Source of the DNA: a virus
DNA: 29,284 bases
IMG/VR virus record: IMGVR_UViG_3300020020_000131
Span: 1-29,284 of that record
Strand: one strand, 5' to 3'
Under the pieces are notes generated by a model. The model saw nothing but the letters and a program-made list of their open reading frames with translations. It did no database searches and was not told where the DNA came from. Shown here piece by piece: positions 1-7,989 of this stretch (positions are counted from its first letter, which is position 1; every line of letters begins with the position of its first letter). The translations under genes were made by a program, and so were the position numbers.

Positions 1-258
1 GTCGAGGTTGCAGAACGTGATTTCCAGGCCGACACGCTTCAAGAAGTTGGGGTCCTTCTGGTTGACGCAGGGCTGACCGTTGGCCTTCTTGGTGAGGAAC
101 TCCTCACCCTCCTCATACTCGGGGGAAGGACTGATTTGGGTGAACCCGTCGAACACGGCGACCGCCGACGAAGCTCCGGTGACGGGGTTGCCGCACACGT
201 CGAGCTTGACGACGCGGGCCACTTCGGCCTTGATCGGGGTGAAGCACTGAGATGCCAT
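1..258 (-). CDS. Probable major tail protein, 3' end cut by window edge
   Basis: 86 codons are visible; the C-terminus lies outside the window. The ATG at 258 is preceded by AGGAGAG (264-270), a strong ribosome-binding site. The visible part resembles the N-terminal region of actinophage tail-tube proteins: a short 'VVKLDVCGNPV' strand early on, then 'EYEEGEEF', a Cys in 'GQPCVNQKD' and 'LEITFCNL' near the cut edge. In that family this is the first part of a beta-sandwich subunit that polymerises into the tail tube. Its position directly after capsid and capsid-associated genes fits the usual head-to-tail gene order. The call rests on remembered family patterns and on context, so another virion protein is possible. 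Confidence 0.62.
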   Translation of the reverse strand, partial: MASQCFTPIKAEVARVVKLDVCGNPVTGASSAVAVFDGFTQISPSPEYEEGEEFLTKKANGQPCVNQKDPNFLKRVGLEITFCNLD

Positions 259-269
259 TGGGTCTCTCC

Positions 270-1145
270 TTAGTTCGGGGTCACCTGGACAGCGAGGTGG
301 CAGCAGTCCCAGTTGACGACGTAGGTCCGTTCAGCGATGTAGAGCTGAGTGTTGTTGGAACGGTCGAGAGCCTCGGCGACCGACGACGCCCGCTCGACCT
401 GAGAACGACGGAGGGACACGGCACCAGTGGCGTACCACCAGAAGGTGCCAGCGGCAGGGACGGCTCCGGTCGGCCCGTGGCGATTGTTGGAGGCGTACAC
501 CGCGACCCGGTTGCCGTTCCAGGTGCGCAACCGATCACCGTCACGGACGAGTTGCGCATGGTCGGCGAGGAACGGGATGGCGGCCATCGGGACGTGGATG
601 ACACCTTCACCGCCGTAGCACTCCCCCAGCGCCCCCTCCAACGCGGACAGCGCGCCGACCGTCCCCGCCGGGGCGCCAGTGACCACGGTGGCGGCGGTCT
701 GCACGATGTTGCCGGCAGAGTCGAACTCGATGGCGTCCTCGGCGAGATGCGGATTGACGGAGGCCCCGGTCACCGTCGTGGCGCCAGTCCACACGAACCG
801 CTCGACCGCACGCCCCTCACCGTGAGTCAACGCGTCGACGGTGCGCTGCTCGATCGCTTCCCACGACCCAGCCGGCGAGCACGGAATCTGAGCGAACACC
901 GTGAACGGATCGGCACCCCACGACGGGAACCCATCAGACGTGGCCGACTTGGGACCGGACGACGAGACCACCGGGCAACGATCAACCGTCGACCCGGCTT
1001 CATCGCACGGGTTCGGTTGGGTCTGGATCCCCAACCGCCAGTACGTGTCGGGGGTGGGCGGCTGATCGGCGACGGACAACAGCCCGAATCGGTGGGGGGC
1101 GAACGGCGAAGCCGCTACAGACCTCTTGGCAAGATCAATCGGCAT
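270..1145 (-). CDS. Capsid-associated structural protein, function not known
   Basis: 291 residues. The ATG at 1145 follows GGAGGTGAGC, an excellent ribosome-binding site. The gene sits between the major capsid gene and the probable tail-tube gene, 53 bp after the capsid stop and 11 bp before the tail gene. No enzyme motif is visible. The protein is mixed alpha/beta with a Thr/Val/Ala-rich centre, contains 'GECYGGEGVIHVP' around the middle and has Cys residues near both ends. In actinophages with this capsid type, a protein of about this size in this position is often a virion component, sometimes related to capsid subunits. I infer a structural role from position and abundance-type translation signals only. 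Confidence 0.6.
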   Translation of the reverse strand: MPIDLAKRSVAASPFAPHRFGLLSVADQPPTPDTYWRLGIQTQPNPCDEAGSTVDRCPVVSSSGPKSATSDGFPSWGADPFTVFAQIPCSPAGSWEAIEQRTVDALTHGEGRAVERFVWTGATTVTGASVNPHLAEDAIEFDSAGNIVQTAATVVTGAPAGTVGALSALEGALGECYGGEGVIHVPMAAIPFLADHAQLVRDGDRLRTWNGNRVAVYASNNRHGPTGAVPAAGTFWWYATGAVSLRRSQVERASSVAEALDRSNNTQLYIAERTYVVNWDCCHLAVQVTPN

Positions 1146-1198
1146 CGCCGCTCACCTCCCTCCTCGCTGATTCCCCGTCAGGACCTTGAACACCCGGC

Positions 1199-3013
1199 CT
1201 ACATGCAGGTCAGGTTGGCGAGACCGGAACGGCCGGAAGCGCAGACACCGATCGTGTACAGACGGGACAGGACACCCTTCTGAGCGATCAGGTGGCACTC
1301 CTCCGTCCACAGCGCCGTGTGGTCGTTCTCGGCGTTGAGGACCGAGTCCCGGACGACACCGAGGTCGAGCACGAGGCCGTTGCCACGGATGAACGTGCCG
1401 GCGGCGTAGATGAGGAACTGGACCGTCGCCGGGAAGTCCACCGTCGGCGTCGACCCGCCAGGCTGGTTGGCGCCACGCACCTGCCAGTCGTTGACGTACT
1501 GGACACGGACGGACCGGACGTCGAAGTAGGCGTCGATCTGAGCGTTCGTCACGGCGAACAGATCGAGCCCGTTCTTGCGGGCGAGGTCGGCGCGGAACGC
1601 CTCACGAGCCCAGATCGGCAGGACCATCTCCAGGATCGACTCCTGGCACATGCCGACCCGGGTGCGGTAGTCGACCGCCGCCCAACCGGCCGCCGTGAGC
1701 AGGTCGGGGGCGAACGTCTCACCGGGAGACCCGATGAACCCGCCCGTCACCACCGGAGTGGACAGCGCGACCACCGCCGCGATGTACCGCTGGTTCATCG
1801 CGTGGTAGTGGGCCGAACGGAGCAGACCGGCCTGGTGCCGGGTCGCTTCCGGGTAGGCGGCGTCGGTCAGGTTGCCGGCGGTGAGGCAGATGCCGTAGCA
1901 CTCCAGCCGGGCATCGTTGAACGCCGGGCATGGCACCCGGACACACGGCTTGTTGGTCGAGCCGGTGACGGTGAGGATGTCGTCGGTCTCCGTCCACAGC
2001 CACGGATTCGTGCCGGACGTGAAGGTGCCGGTGAACACGTCGGCCATCGATGGCGACGTCGGCCAGCGGAGCCCGCCACGCTCGATGCCGACCGTGGGCA
2101 GGTCGATCTCGCCGTCCTCACAGGTGAGGTCGAAGAAATCGTAGGTCACCTCGGACGGAGCACACCAGCCGCCACCGGCCACGAGCGAATCGACGTCGGT
2201 GAGGGCCTTGAACACCTCTTCGACGTGCTGCGGAGTCGAGTCGATGTTCAGGACATGCTCGAACTGGTTGGTGATGGTGGCGACCTTCGGCCCGTTCGGG
2301 TTGCCGGTCGAAGAGATGGGCGTCGACTTCGCACGCTCGTGGAAGGCATACGACAGTTCCTCGACGTCGGCGAACACCTTGCCGGCCTGGACCCGGGGCA
2401 CGTCCGCGGCGGCGGTGATGGCGAGCGCCGGAGCGAGGTCGGGCTTGGGAGCACGAGCGCGGATTTCGGCCATCGACACGTTGATGCGGAGAGGCTTCAC
2501 ACGGGCAGGCTCGGTGCCACGCTGAGACGCCGACGCGGCGATGGCGACGTCGGGAGCGTCGGCGGTGGCCGCGGGAGGCGGCGCCGGCAGCTCGGTGACG
2601 GTCGCGTCGGCACCCTCGCCGGCCCCTTCACCGTCGCCTTCACCCTCCCCGTCGCCTTCACCTTCCTCGGGGGACTGGCCGAGGACACGGTTCATGGCGT
2701 TGTCGGCACGCTCTTGGGCGGCCAACCGCTCACCTGCACGACGTTCCGATTCGGCACGGACACGCTCGATGCCTTCGGCGAGATCCTCCATCTGCACTAC
2801 ACGCTCAGGGTCGGATCGGGCATCCTCATCTTCGTAGAGCGCCTTCAACGCGTCGACGAGGCGGAACGCCAGCGACCCCTCCTGCTCCTCGTTGAGGTCC
2901 TCAGCCGGAAGCTCGGTGAGGTCCTCGGGGACGAGGATTTCGTCGTTGGTCTCGTCGCCGGCATCGGTTGCCTCGAAAGCGAACGGACCGCTGTGCTTGT
3001 AGTGGGCGCTCAT
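1199..3013 (-). CDS. Major capsid protein with N-terminal scaffold-like domain
   Basis: 604 residues. The ATG at 3013 follows GGAGGT with a 5-nt spacer. Residues 1-110 are acidic and helical with coiled-coil character ('GIERVRAESERRAGERLAAQ'), as expected for a scaffolding (delta) domain that is removed during maturation. Residues 115-136 are an almost pure Gly/Glu/Asp repeat. From about residue 170 the protein resembles an actinophage HK97-like capsid family, including 'QYVNDWQVRG', 'AAGTFIRGNG' and 'LDLGVVRDSVLNAENDH' towards the C-terminus. The gene follows the capsid-maturation gene and two small genes, and has a 450-bp leader with its own promoter. The assignment is from family resemblance plus position. 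The cleavage site between scaffold and shell domains cannot be read from sequence. Confidence 0.82.
   Translation of the reverse strand: MSAHYKHSGPFAFEATDAGDETNDEILVPEDLTELPAEDLNEEQEGSLAFRLVDALKALYEDEDARSDPERVVQMEDLAEGIERVRAESERRAGERLAAQERADNAMNRVLGQSPEEGEGDGEGEGDGEGAGEGADATVTELPAPPPAATADAPDVAIAASASQRGTEPARVKPLRINVSMAEIRARAPKPDLAPALAITAAADVPRVQAGKVFADVEELSYAFHERAKSTPISSTGNPNGPKVATITNQFEHVLNIDSTPQHVEEVFKALTDVDSLVAGGGWCAPSEVTYDFFDLTCEDGEIDLPTVGIERGGLRWPTSPSMADVFTGTFTSGTNPWLWTETDDILTVTGSTNKPCVRVPCPAFNDARLECYGICLTAGNLTDAAYPEATRHQAGLLRSAHYHAMNQRYIAAVVALSTPVVTGGFIGSPGETFAPDLLTAAGWAAVDYRTRVGMCQESILEMVLPIWAREAFRADLARKNGLDLFAVTNAQIDAYFDVRSVRVQYVNDWQVRGANQPGGSTPTVDFPATVQFLIYAAGTFIRGNGLVLDLGVVRDSVLNAENDHTALWTEECHLIAQKGVLSRLYTIGVCASGRSGLANLTCM
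2606..2671 (-). repeat. Gly/Glu/Asp-rich tandem repeat in capsid gene
   Basis: The capsid gene carries a short tandem array of GGC-GAA/GAG-GGT-GAC type codons giving repeated GE/GD pairs (capsid residues 115-136). It separates the helical scaffold-like domain from the shell domain and probably acts as a flexible acidic linker. Such arrays are prone to length change by slippage. Confidence 0.6.
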
Positions 3014-3106
3014 TGTGTACCTCCGGCTCGCGGACCCCCTGGTCCTGTACGCATGGTGAACGGACCGGGGAGTAGATGCAAACGGAGGCAGAGGGGCTAG
3101 ACGCGA

Positions 3107-3141
3107 GCAGGCCCTCCGGCTGGGGGTGCCGGAGGGCCTGC
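3107..3141 (-). terminator. Strong GC-rich hairpin in capsid leader
   Basis: A perfect 14-bp inverted repeat (3107-3120 against 3128-3141, GCAGGCCCTCCGGC and its complement) with a 7-nt loop. There is no T-run after it on either strand, so it is not a canonical intrinsic terminator. It may be an attenuator, an mRNA-stabilising 5' structure or a processing site upstream of the capsid gene. Confidence 0.5.
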
Positions 3142-3388
3142 CAGGCGACGGGGAATCGCCACATCATGCTCGGCTCAGCGGCCGGGGGTCCTCCGGCGTG
3201 AGCGCTTCCCGGCGACATACCCCCGAGGGGAAACTTAGTCCGGCGTCCTCACTGACCAGGCGCTAACCCGGCCGCTGTCCGTTACGAGCCGCCCAGTTCA
3301 GTCGGGTCCGGTAGCCAGCTCCATTCGTCTGGCCATGCTTCTCGGAGGTTCCGGGGGGTGCTCCCCTTTGTTATCCTCAATAACCCCA

Positions 3389-3425
3389 ATTATAGGGCAC
3401 GGCGACCGGGAAGTAAACCCCTATT
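3389..3425 (-). promoter_or_regulatory. Dispersed promoter, copy 1, reads towards capsid
   Basis: On the minus strand: AATAGGGG, then TTTACT (-35, 3412-3417), a 17-bp spacer, TATAAT (-10, 3389-3394) and TGGGGTTAT. It matches the copies at 7017, 8490 and 16578 almost base for base outside the spacer. Unlike them it lacks an ATG directly after the box, so it produces a long leader ahead of the capsid gene. Confidence 0.75.
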
Positions 3426-3467
3426 TCTCGATTGGGTGAAAGAACTCCGGGAGCTGGGCGAACCTGA

Positions 3468-3716
3468 TCAGGCGCCCCGCCAGACACCACGTTCAAGGAA
3501 CCCGTGGAACGAATAGCCGGTGCTTCCATCAGACCGCGGGTAGTGGGGTGCCTCGTAGAGGATCGAGGGTGACACGGTGATGGTGCCGTCCTCATGCTCG
3601 ATGACCACATGGTCCCGAATGGATGCAGCGAACGGACAGCCCGGAGGACGGACGTACCATTCGCCGTCGATCTTGGCGTAGCCGCTGTCGGGAATGGCGT
3701 CGATCGGATGGGTCAC
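3468..3716 (-). CDS. Small conserved-looking phage protein, unknown function
   Basis: 82 residues from a GTG at 3716, three bases after the stop of the preceding gene. The sequence has a 'KIDGEWYVRPP' start, 'DHVVIEHEDGTITVSPSIL' in the centre and ends 'SFHGFLERGVW'. I recognise the HGxLxRGxW ending as typical of a small actinophage family found near head genes, but its function is not known to me. No transmembrane segment is present. It is the last gene before the capsid leader and promoter, so it probably belongs to the transcript that starts at 7009. Confidence 0.7.
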   Translation of the reverse strand: MTHPIDAIPDSGYAKIDGEWYVRPPGCPFAASIRDHVVIEHEDGTITVSPSILYEAPHYPRSDGSTGYSFHGFLERGVWRGA

Positions 3717-3719
3717 CGA

Positions 3720-3926
3720 TCAGCCCGGATGCTCGCCGGATGACGCCTTGGCCGTCTCCAGATTCATGCGGGCCGCGAGCGCATCGGACCGAGCACGAGC
3801 ATCCGCAGCGATCCTGGCCTCAGCGGCACGCACCACCGACTCAGCCTGAGCCACCGCCGACAACCGTTGCGCCTCGGCCTGAGCCGACGTCACCACTTGA
3901 CGGTTCTTCCCGCATCCACAACCCAT
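3720..3926 (-). CDS. Small Ala-rich coiled-coil protein with CxC motif
   Basis: 68 residues. The ATG at 3926 follows AGGAGG (about 3933-3938), which lies inside the 3' end of the maturation protein gene. The protein opens with 'MGCGCGKNRQ' and continues as one long alanine-rich amphipathic helix (residues 12-60). Short proteins with this Cys-pair plus coiled coil occur beside capsid-maturation genes in several phages. A scaffold, spacer or assembly role is possible but unproven. Confidence 0.7.
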   Translation of the reverse strand: MGCGCGKNRQVVTSAQAEAQRLSAVAQAESVVRAAEARIAADARARSDALAARMNLETAKASSGEHPG

Positions 3927-3927
3927 C

Positions 3928-6405
3928 TCATGAACCTCCTGGTCCCTTGATGATCCTAGACCACGCAGCTTCGGCACGGGCACGCGTCGCCGCCCGACGC
4001 GACGGATGGTCAAGCCCGACACGGCGAGCGATCCCCTCGACCACGTTCGAGAAGTCGACGACGTTGCGAGGCGTCGACGGGGGCGGCACCAGCACGCCCG
4101 CGGCCACGAGCGACGTCTGCTCACCGTCACGGACGTGGGTTTGGGTGCGAGGCACCGGGAACCCGGGCACGTTGACGACCAACGCACCGGCCAGCCGCCA
4201 CCGACCGGTGCGCGTCTTACGCCAGTCCCCTGAGACACCGGAGGCGTTCAGGACACGGAGCTGACGATCGGTTGTGTCGGGACGGAGCGCCCCAGCGAAC
4301 CAGATGCCGTAGTCGTCCTCGCCTACAGCGACATCGGCAACGGCATGACCGGCGTGCTCGTAGTGGTGGACGGCGGGGGCGAACCCGAGCGCAGCCGGCG
4401 CATGCAACGCGCCGAGCGTGATCTGGCCGACAGCAACCTCCTCACCGCCCTTGCAGTGGAGGGTGCCGGTACGGAACCCGGCGTAGTCACCTTGGCGGGG
4501 CGGGGTGACGCAGACCTTCGGCATGAACGACGTGTGGCAGACACCCCAGACGGCGAGGTGGCCCCAGCAACGCCCGTTCGCCTTGTACGTCGGTGGGGTC
4601 GGCCCCTTCAACTGCGGGTTGCGGGTCCACTCCACCGGAGGCTTGACCGGCGGCCCCATTGACGCCGTCAACGACTCACCGCCCCGGAAGCGTTCGCCCG
4701 CGACCCACAACTCGACACCCGACAACGCCACCGACGGCGGCTTGGCTTCCGGCCAGTCGATGCCGTAGCCGAGGGTGACGTGCGGCGTGAAATGCGGATG
4801 GGTTGAGTCGGGTGGAGCGACCGCTTCCAGATCACGGCGAAGGTCGCCCAGTTCGGCCGACTCGATGAGGTAGACGGTCGCAGGAGGCTCGTCATCGCCG
4901 ATCCGGCCCACACCCCCCACCCGAGCGTCAGCGCTCCACTCAGCGCGCTCAGCGGCCCACTCGTGCAACGCCTCGACCGTCTCCGGCGGGGCTTCGTCGG
5001 CCGGCCCGTAGTAGCCGAGCGTGACGTGCAGCTCATCCTCGGGGAGACCACCGTCAACTACGACCACCCCCGGGTCGGCCGGACGCACCACCACCACGAG
5101 CCCCTTGGGCGGCTCGAACGCTTCGGTGACAGCGGCGAACGACTCGGCACCTTCGACCGCCATCAACTCGGGCGGCTCCTGCCCGCCGTCACGCAGATGG
5201 GAAGCGAGGTGACCCCAGACGCCTTCACGCTGATCGGGCGGGATGTCGACACCGCCGTGAGCGCCGTTGAGGCGGGCGATGCCGGCGGCGCACGCCGTCA
5301 GGTTCGCCGCGCCCGGCCGACCAGCCATCGACACGTTGTGGTGCAGGAACTTACAGGCGGACCGATCCACCACCCCGTCGTCGATGGCGCCACCGTCGAT
5401 CCAGGCGTAGGCGGCACGAGCGACATCGGCATCGAGCTTCTCCGGCAGCCGGCCAGCATGACCGGACGCGTTCCACGTCCCGGCCACCGTGCGAGCCTCG
5501 TGCGGCGCGACAACACTGAACGACGACAACATGCCCACCACTTCGACGTCAGGCTCACCACCGACATCGACAGGCTCGACGGTCTGGTACTCGTCGTCGG
5601 GGACGAGCTCGACCTCGGCTTCGGGCAGCGCCGGTTGACCGGTGAGGCAGCCGTCCATGACGCGACCCTTGCGGATGAGCATCTTCTCCGGTTCGACGAG
5701 CAGATCGATGAGCATGTCGCCTTCCTCGCCGTGTTCGGCTTCGCCGGAACCCTCGGGGAAGATCAGATCGACGTCGGCGTCTTGCGTTTCGTCGATGGTG
5801 ACGGAGATGCCCCGGAGGTAGCGCTGGCCGATCATGCGGTGCACCCGGCGGCCCTCTTCGGACTCCATGTCGAACTGGCCGCGACCGAGAATCGCCGGCA
5901 CCCGACGACCGTCGGCGAGGGCCAATTCGGAGCGGACCACCTCATCAGCCCGAGCAACGATCAGCGCGTCATCATGCCCAGGCGCGGTGCGGTCCTGCCA
6001 GTAGATCGACAACGGAGGCTCACGCCACGTCAACGCACCTTCGGCGAACTCACGACGAACAGAGTCCCCCGTCTCCACCGTTTCGACAGCGAGCACGCCA
6101 CGCCAGTAACCCTTGGAGTAGCGGGACCCGTCCCATTCGGCAGCATCGAACGACTCACCCTCCCCACCGGGAGCACCTTCGGCCGTCGGGTTGGCCTCGG
6201 CGCTCTGCCACGCCTCGTACACGGCGGTGAGCACCGGATCAGCCGCGGCTTCATCCTCGTCGTTGGCGTAGAGCGCGGCGACTTGATCGTTGGCGTCATC
6301 CTCGTTGGCGTGGCATCCCTCGACTTCGCCGTCGTCGTCCTTTACGACCGCCCAGGGGCGATCAGGGGGACAGTCGGGGTGGTTGGCTTGGGTGTGCCAC
6401 GGCAT
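3928..6405 (-). CDS. Capsid maturation protein with embedded 2H phosphoesterase domain
   Basis: 825 residues, multidomain. Residues 1-50 carry a short 'WAVVKDDDGEVEGCH...QVAALYAN' unit seen at the start of phage head-maturation proteins. Residues 90-300 resemble the prohead-protease region of such proteins. Residues 340-410 hold a helical 'HHNVSMAG...ACAAGIARLNGA' unit. Residues 435-570 contain two HxT motifs (H460-V-T and H542-V-T) about 82 residues apart, each in an 'HVTLGY' context, the signature of the 2H phosphoesterase (2'-5' RNA ligase-like) fold. Residues 610-770 ('GHLAVWGVCHTSF', 'SGDWR', 'VNVPGFPV') match the C-terminal part of actinophage capsid-maturation proteins. Role: probable processing of the capsid scaffold. 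The added 2H domain would act on a 2',3'-cyclic or 2'-5'-linked nucleotide substrate. No clear ribosome-binding site precedes the ATG at 6405. Confidence 0.75.
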   Translation of the reverse strand: MPWHTQANHPDCPPDRPWAVVKDDDGEVEGCHANEDDANDQVAALYANDEDEAAADPVLTAVYEAWQSAEANPTAEGAPGGEGESFDAAEWDGSRYSKGYWRGVLAVETVETGDSVRREFAEGALTWREPPLSIYWQDRTAPGHDDALIVARADEVVRSELALADGRRVPAILGRGQFDMESEEGRRVHRMIGQRYLRGISVTIDETQDADVDLIFPEGSGEAEHGEEGDMLIDLLVEPEKMLIRKGRVMDGCLTGQPALPEAEVELVPDDEYQTVEPVDVGGEPDVEVVGMLSSFSVVAPHEARTVAGTWNASGHAGRLPEKLDADVARAAYAWIDGGAIDDGVVDRSACKFLHHNVSMAGRPGAANLTACAAGIARLNGAHGGVDIPPDQREGVWGHLASHLRDGGQEPPELMAVEGAESFAAVTEAFEPPKGLVVVVRPADPGVVVVDGGLPEDELHVTLGYYGPADEAPPETVEALHEWAAERAEWSADARVGGVGRIGDDEPPATVYLIESAELGDLRRDLEAVAPPDSTHPHFTPHVTLGYGIDWPEAKPPSVALSGVELWVAGERFRGGESLTASMGPPVKPPVEWTRNPQLKGPTPPTYKANGRCWGHLAVWGVCHTSFMPKVCVTPPRQGDYAGFRTGTLHCKGGEEVAVGQITLGALHAPAALGFAPAVHHYEHAGHAVADVAVGEDDYGIWFAGALRPDTTDRQLRVLNASGVSGDWRKTRTGRWRLAGALVVNVPGFPVPRTQTHVRDGEQTSLVAAGVLVPPPSTPRNVVDFSNVVEGIARRVGLDHPSRRAATRARAEAAWSRIIKGPGGS

Positions 6406-6499
6406 GCACGGAGAGCGTACTCACGGTCTCCCGGCAGACAGGTGGACCCCTAGACGCGCCGCTGCCCCCGGAGGCGGACCGGGCGCAGCGAGCGAACTG

Positions 6500-7009
6500 T
6501 CAGCCGAACGAGAAGTACTGGACGCAGACCGGGCCGATGCCCCGCTCGACGGACTCGGCCGCCTTGAGGTGGCGGGAGCAGCGGACGCACTGACCGTAGC
6601 GGAGGATGAACGCCTTGGCCTCGTCGAGGGTCATCTTGCGGGCGCCGACGACGGTGCGGATGAGACCGGACTCGTAGGTCCACTCACCGTGCACCCGCCC
6701 CTCAGTGGCGTCGACGAGACGCTCACCGCCGATGACGGTCCAGCGGAGGGCGTAGACGTTGGTCTTGGCCTTGTTGGGCTGGACCTTGACGATGGAGCCG
6801 TCGGGCAGGACGTACACGCCGGGCTCGGCGGACTGATTGTTGGCGGCGGGAGCAGCAACCGAGGGCTTGACGGCGAGGAGCCTGGTGATGAGGGCGGAGG
6901 CTTCGGACTTGGAGAGGGCGTCGAGGGCGACGGTGACGTTGCGCTCGGCGGCGAGGCGGGTAGCGAAGGCGACCTGCTTGTCGGTCGCTGGAATCAGGGT
7001 GGTGGTCAT
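6500..7009 (-). CDS. DUF6011-like Zn-binding protein, leaderless start
   Basis: 169 residues. Residues 1-50 form a short helical unit starting 'TDKQVAFATRLAAERN', as in small DUF3072-like modules. The C-terminus has 'CVRCSRHLKAAESVERGIGPVC', whose three Cys pattern and 'GIGPVC' ending match the DUF6011 Zn-binding family found in phages. Function is unknown; nucleic-acid binding is plausible. The ATG at 7009 lies 7 nt after a TATAAT box with no room for a ribosome-binding site, so the mRNA should be leaderless. The protein begins MTTT, as do the products of two other genes behind the same promoter. Confidence 0.78.
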   Translation of the reverse strand: MTTTLIPATDKQVAFATRLAAERNVTVALDALSKSEASALITRLLAVKPSVAAPAANNQSAEPGVYVLPDGSIVKVQPNKAKTNVYALRWTVIGGERLVDATEGRVHGEWTYESGLIRTVVGARKMTLDEAKAFILRYGQCVRCSRHLKAAESVERGIGPVCVQYFSFG

Positions 7010-7053
7010 AACCCCAATTATACAGAACCACCGACCCGAAGTAAACCCCTATT
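7010..7053 (-). promoter_or_regulatory. Dispersed promoter, copy 2, leaderless for 7009 gene
   Basis: TTTACT (7040-7045), 17-bp spacer, TATAAT (7017-7022), then TGGGGTT and ATG at 7009. AATAGGGG lies directly upstream of the -35 box and abuts the TAA stop of the preceding gene (7052-7054). Confidence 0.82.
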
Positions 7054-7264
7054 ATTCTTGGGGGTAGTCGGTGCGGGGACGGGCGGGACGCTGGTAGCAG
7101 AGCACCCGATGATGCAGGTGGCGGCGATGCAGCCGAGCCCACCGATTGCGGAGCATCTGCGCCTTCGATGCCGACGCGGGGTCGGGACCGCCACGACGGA
7201 CGAACACGACGGAACCGTGCGCACATTGCGGCGCGACACATACGGCGATCCACGAGATGATCAT
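7052..7264 (-). CDS. Short basic protein, unknown function
   Basis: 70 residues. The ATG at 7264 overlaps the stop of the esterase gene in an ATGA junction, and the TAA stop abuts the upstream AATAGGGG of promoter copy 2. Residues 1-25 are fairly hydrophobic with two Cys (C9, C14); residues 35-65 are rich in Arg and His ('RWARLHRRHLHHRVLCYQR'). I do not recognise a family. Translational coupling to the esterase gene supports it being real, but it could be an unconstrained tail-end frame. Confidence 0.5.
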   Translation of the reverse strand: MIISWIAVCVAPQCAHGSVVFVRRGGPDPASASKAQMLRNRWARLHRRHLHHRVLCYQRPARPRTDYPQE

Positions 7265-7989
7265 CGGGTCTGCCAGGCGAGCTGACGGGCGAGCGCATGC
7301 GCACCAGAATTCGTCGTGTCAGCCGGACGCACCGACGGATGCAACCCATCGGCCGCCAGCAACGCCGGATTGCCGGTCGTCATCGCAAACCAGTCGATGT
7401 ACCGGACCGGTTGAGCCGGGTTGGCAGCGAACACGCCCCGAGCCGCCGACCCGCGGTCCGCCATGATCTGACGGGCCGTCGAGCCCGGCGCGTGGCCTGA
7501 GACAGTGAACGTCCCGGCCTGAGACGACGCCGGCAACACGAACACGATGGTGCGGTCGTTGGGGACGACGTTGATGACGGCCTGCACGAACTGGCGCCAC
7601 TTGTCGAGGGTGGTGGCAAGCCCGTTCTTGTCGCCGATGCCGCCGTCTTGAACGACGACGAACCCACCGGGCGACACGGAGCCCATGAGCCAGGTGACTT
7701 CGGTGACGGTGGACGCACGGTTGTCGCAGCCGGACAACCACGGCGCACGACACGGCTCAGAGATGATCCAACGGTCAGCGAGCGTCGGCCACGGATCGAG
7801 CAGATCGTTGCGGAGGACCAGTTCGAGGATAGAGTCGCCGGAACCGACGACACGGTACGGGGTGGCGCCGGCCTTGTCGGACAGGACGGTGGTGCGGTCG
7901 GGAGCGGGGTCGATGGCGGGCACTGCTTGAACAGTACCGGCAGTGGCGAACGTGGCGCCGGCCACGAGGGCGAGCAGGAAGCGTTTCAT
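7261..7989 (-). CDS. Secreted SGNH/GDSL-family esterase
   Basis: 242 residues from the ATG at 7989, which overlaps the upstream stop (ATGA). Residues 1-22 are a signal peptide (basic start, 'LLALVAGATFATAGTVQA'). Block I of the SGNH hydrolase fold is 'VVGSGDS' with the nucleophile Ser53, and the block V Asp/His pair is in 'DGLHPS' (about D214 and H217). The centre contains 'DGGIGDKNG'. SGNH enzymes remove acyl groups from sugars or lipids. A phage copy with a signal peptide most likely acts on the host envelope, for example on acylated cell-wall polymers. It follows a two-helix membrane protein, so the pair could be a lysis unit. The substrate cannot be read from the sequence. Confidence 0.8.
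   Translation of the reverse strand: MKRFLLALVAGATFATAGTVQAVPAIDPAPDRTTVLSDKAGATPYRVVGSGDSILELVLRNDLLDPWPTLADRWIISEPCRAPWLSGCDNRASTVTEVTWLMGSVSPGGFVVVQDGGIGDKNGLATTLDKWRQFVQAVINVVPNDRTIVFVLPASSQAGTFTVSGHAPGSTARQIMADRGSAARGVFAANPAQPVRYIDWFAMTTGNPALLAADGLHPSVRPADTTNSGAHALARQLAWQTR

Larger units (their letters stand above)
3014..3467 (-). other. 450-bp capsid leader region without a convincing gene
   Basis: This is the only stretch longer than 300 bp without a gene. It holds a full copy of the dispersed promoter (3389-3417) and then about 370 nt of untranslated leader before the capsid start, with a strong hairpin at 3107-3141. At 3389-3394 the box and its following TGGGGTTAT are kept, but the usual ATG is replaced by ATTG, so this copy has no leaderless start codon. 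One 12-codon frame (MARRMELATGPD, from about 3336) has no clear ribosome-binding site. I found no tRNA signature in it by eye. The leader may stabilise or regulate capsid mRNA; that is inference. Confidence 0.6.

Noticed and set aside
1292-3100. 602-codon open frame on the plus strand opposite the capsid gene
   Set aside because: Composition is that of a shadow frame (Arg, Gly, Asp, Val-rich), with no family motif, no ribosome-binding site and no promoter. Such frames arise easily opposite GC-rich genes. The antisense nuclease is different because it has recognisable catalytic and HTH motifs plus a promoter and ribosome-binding site.
3150-3345. Possible tRNA in the capsid leader
   Set aside because: I could not form a cloverleaf: no GTTCGANTC T-loop with matching arms on either strand and no acceptor stem pairing.
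4963-6453. 496-codon plus-strand frame opposite the capsid maturation gene
   Set aside because: His/Arg/Gly/Val-rich shadow without hydrophobic core or start signals; the minus-strand protein in the same place has clear domains.
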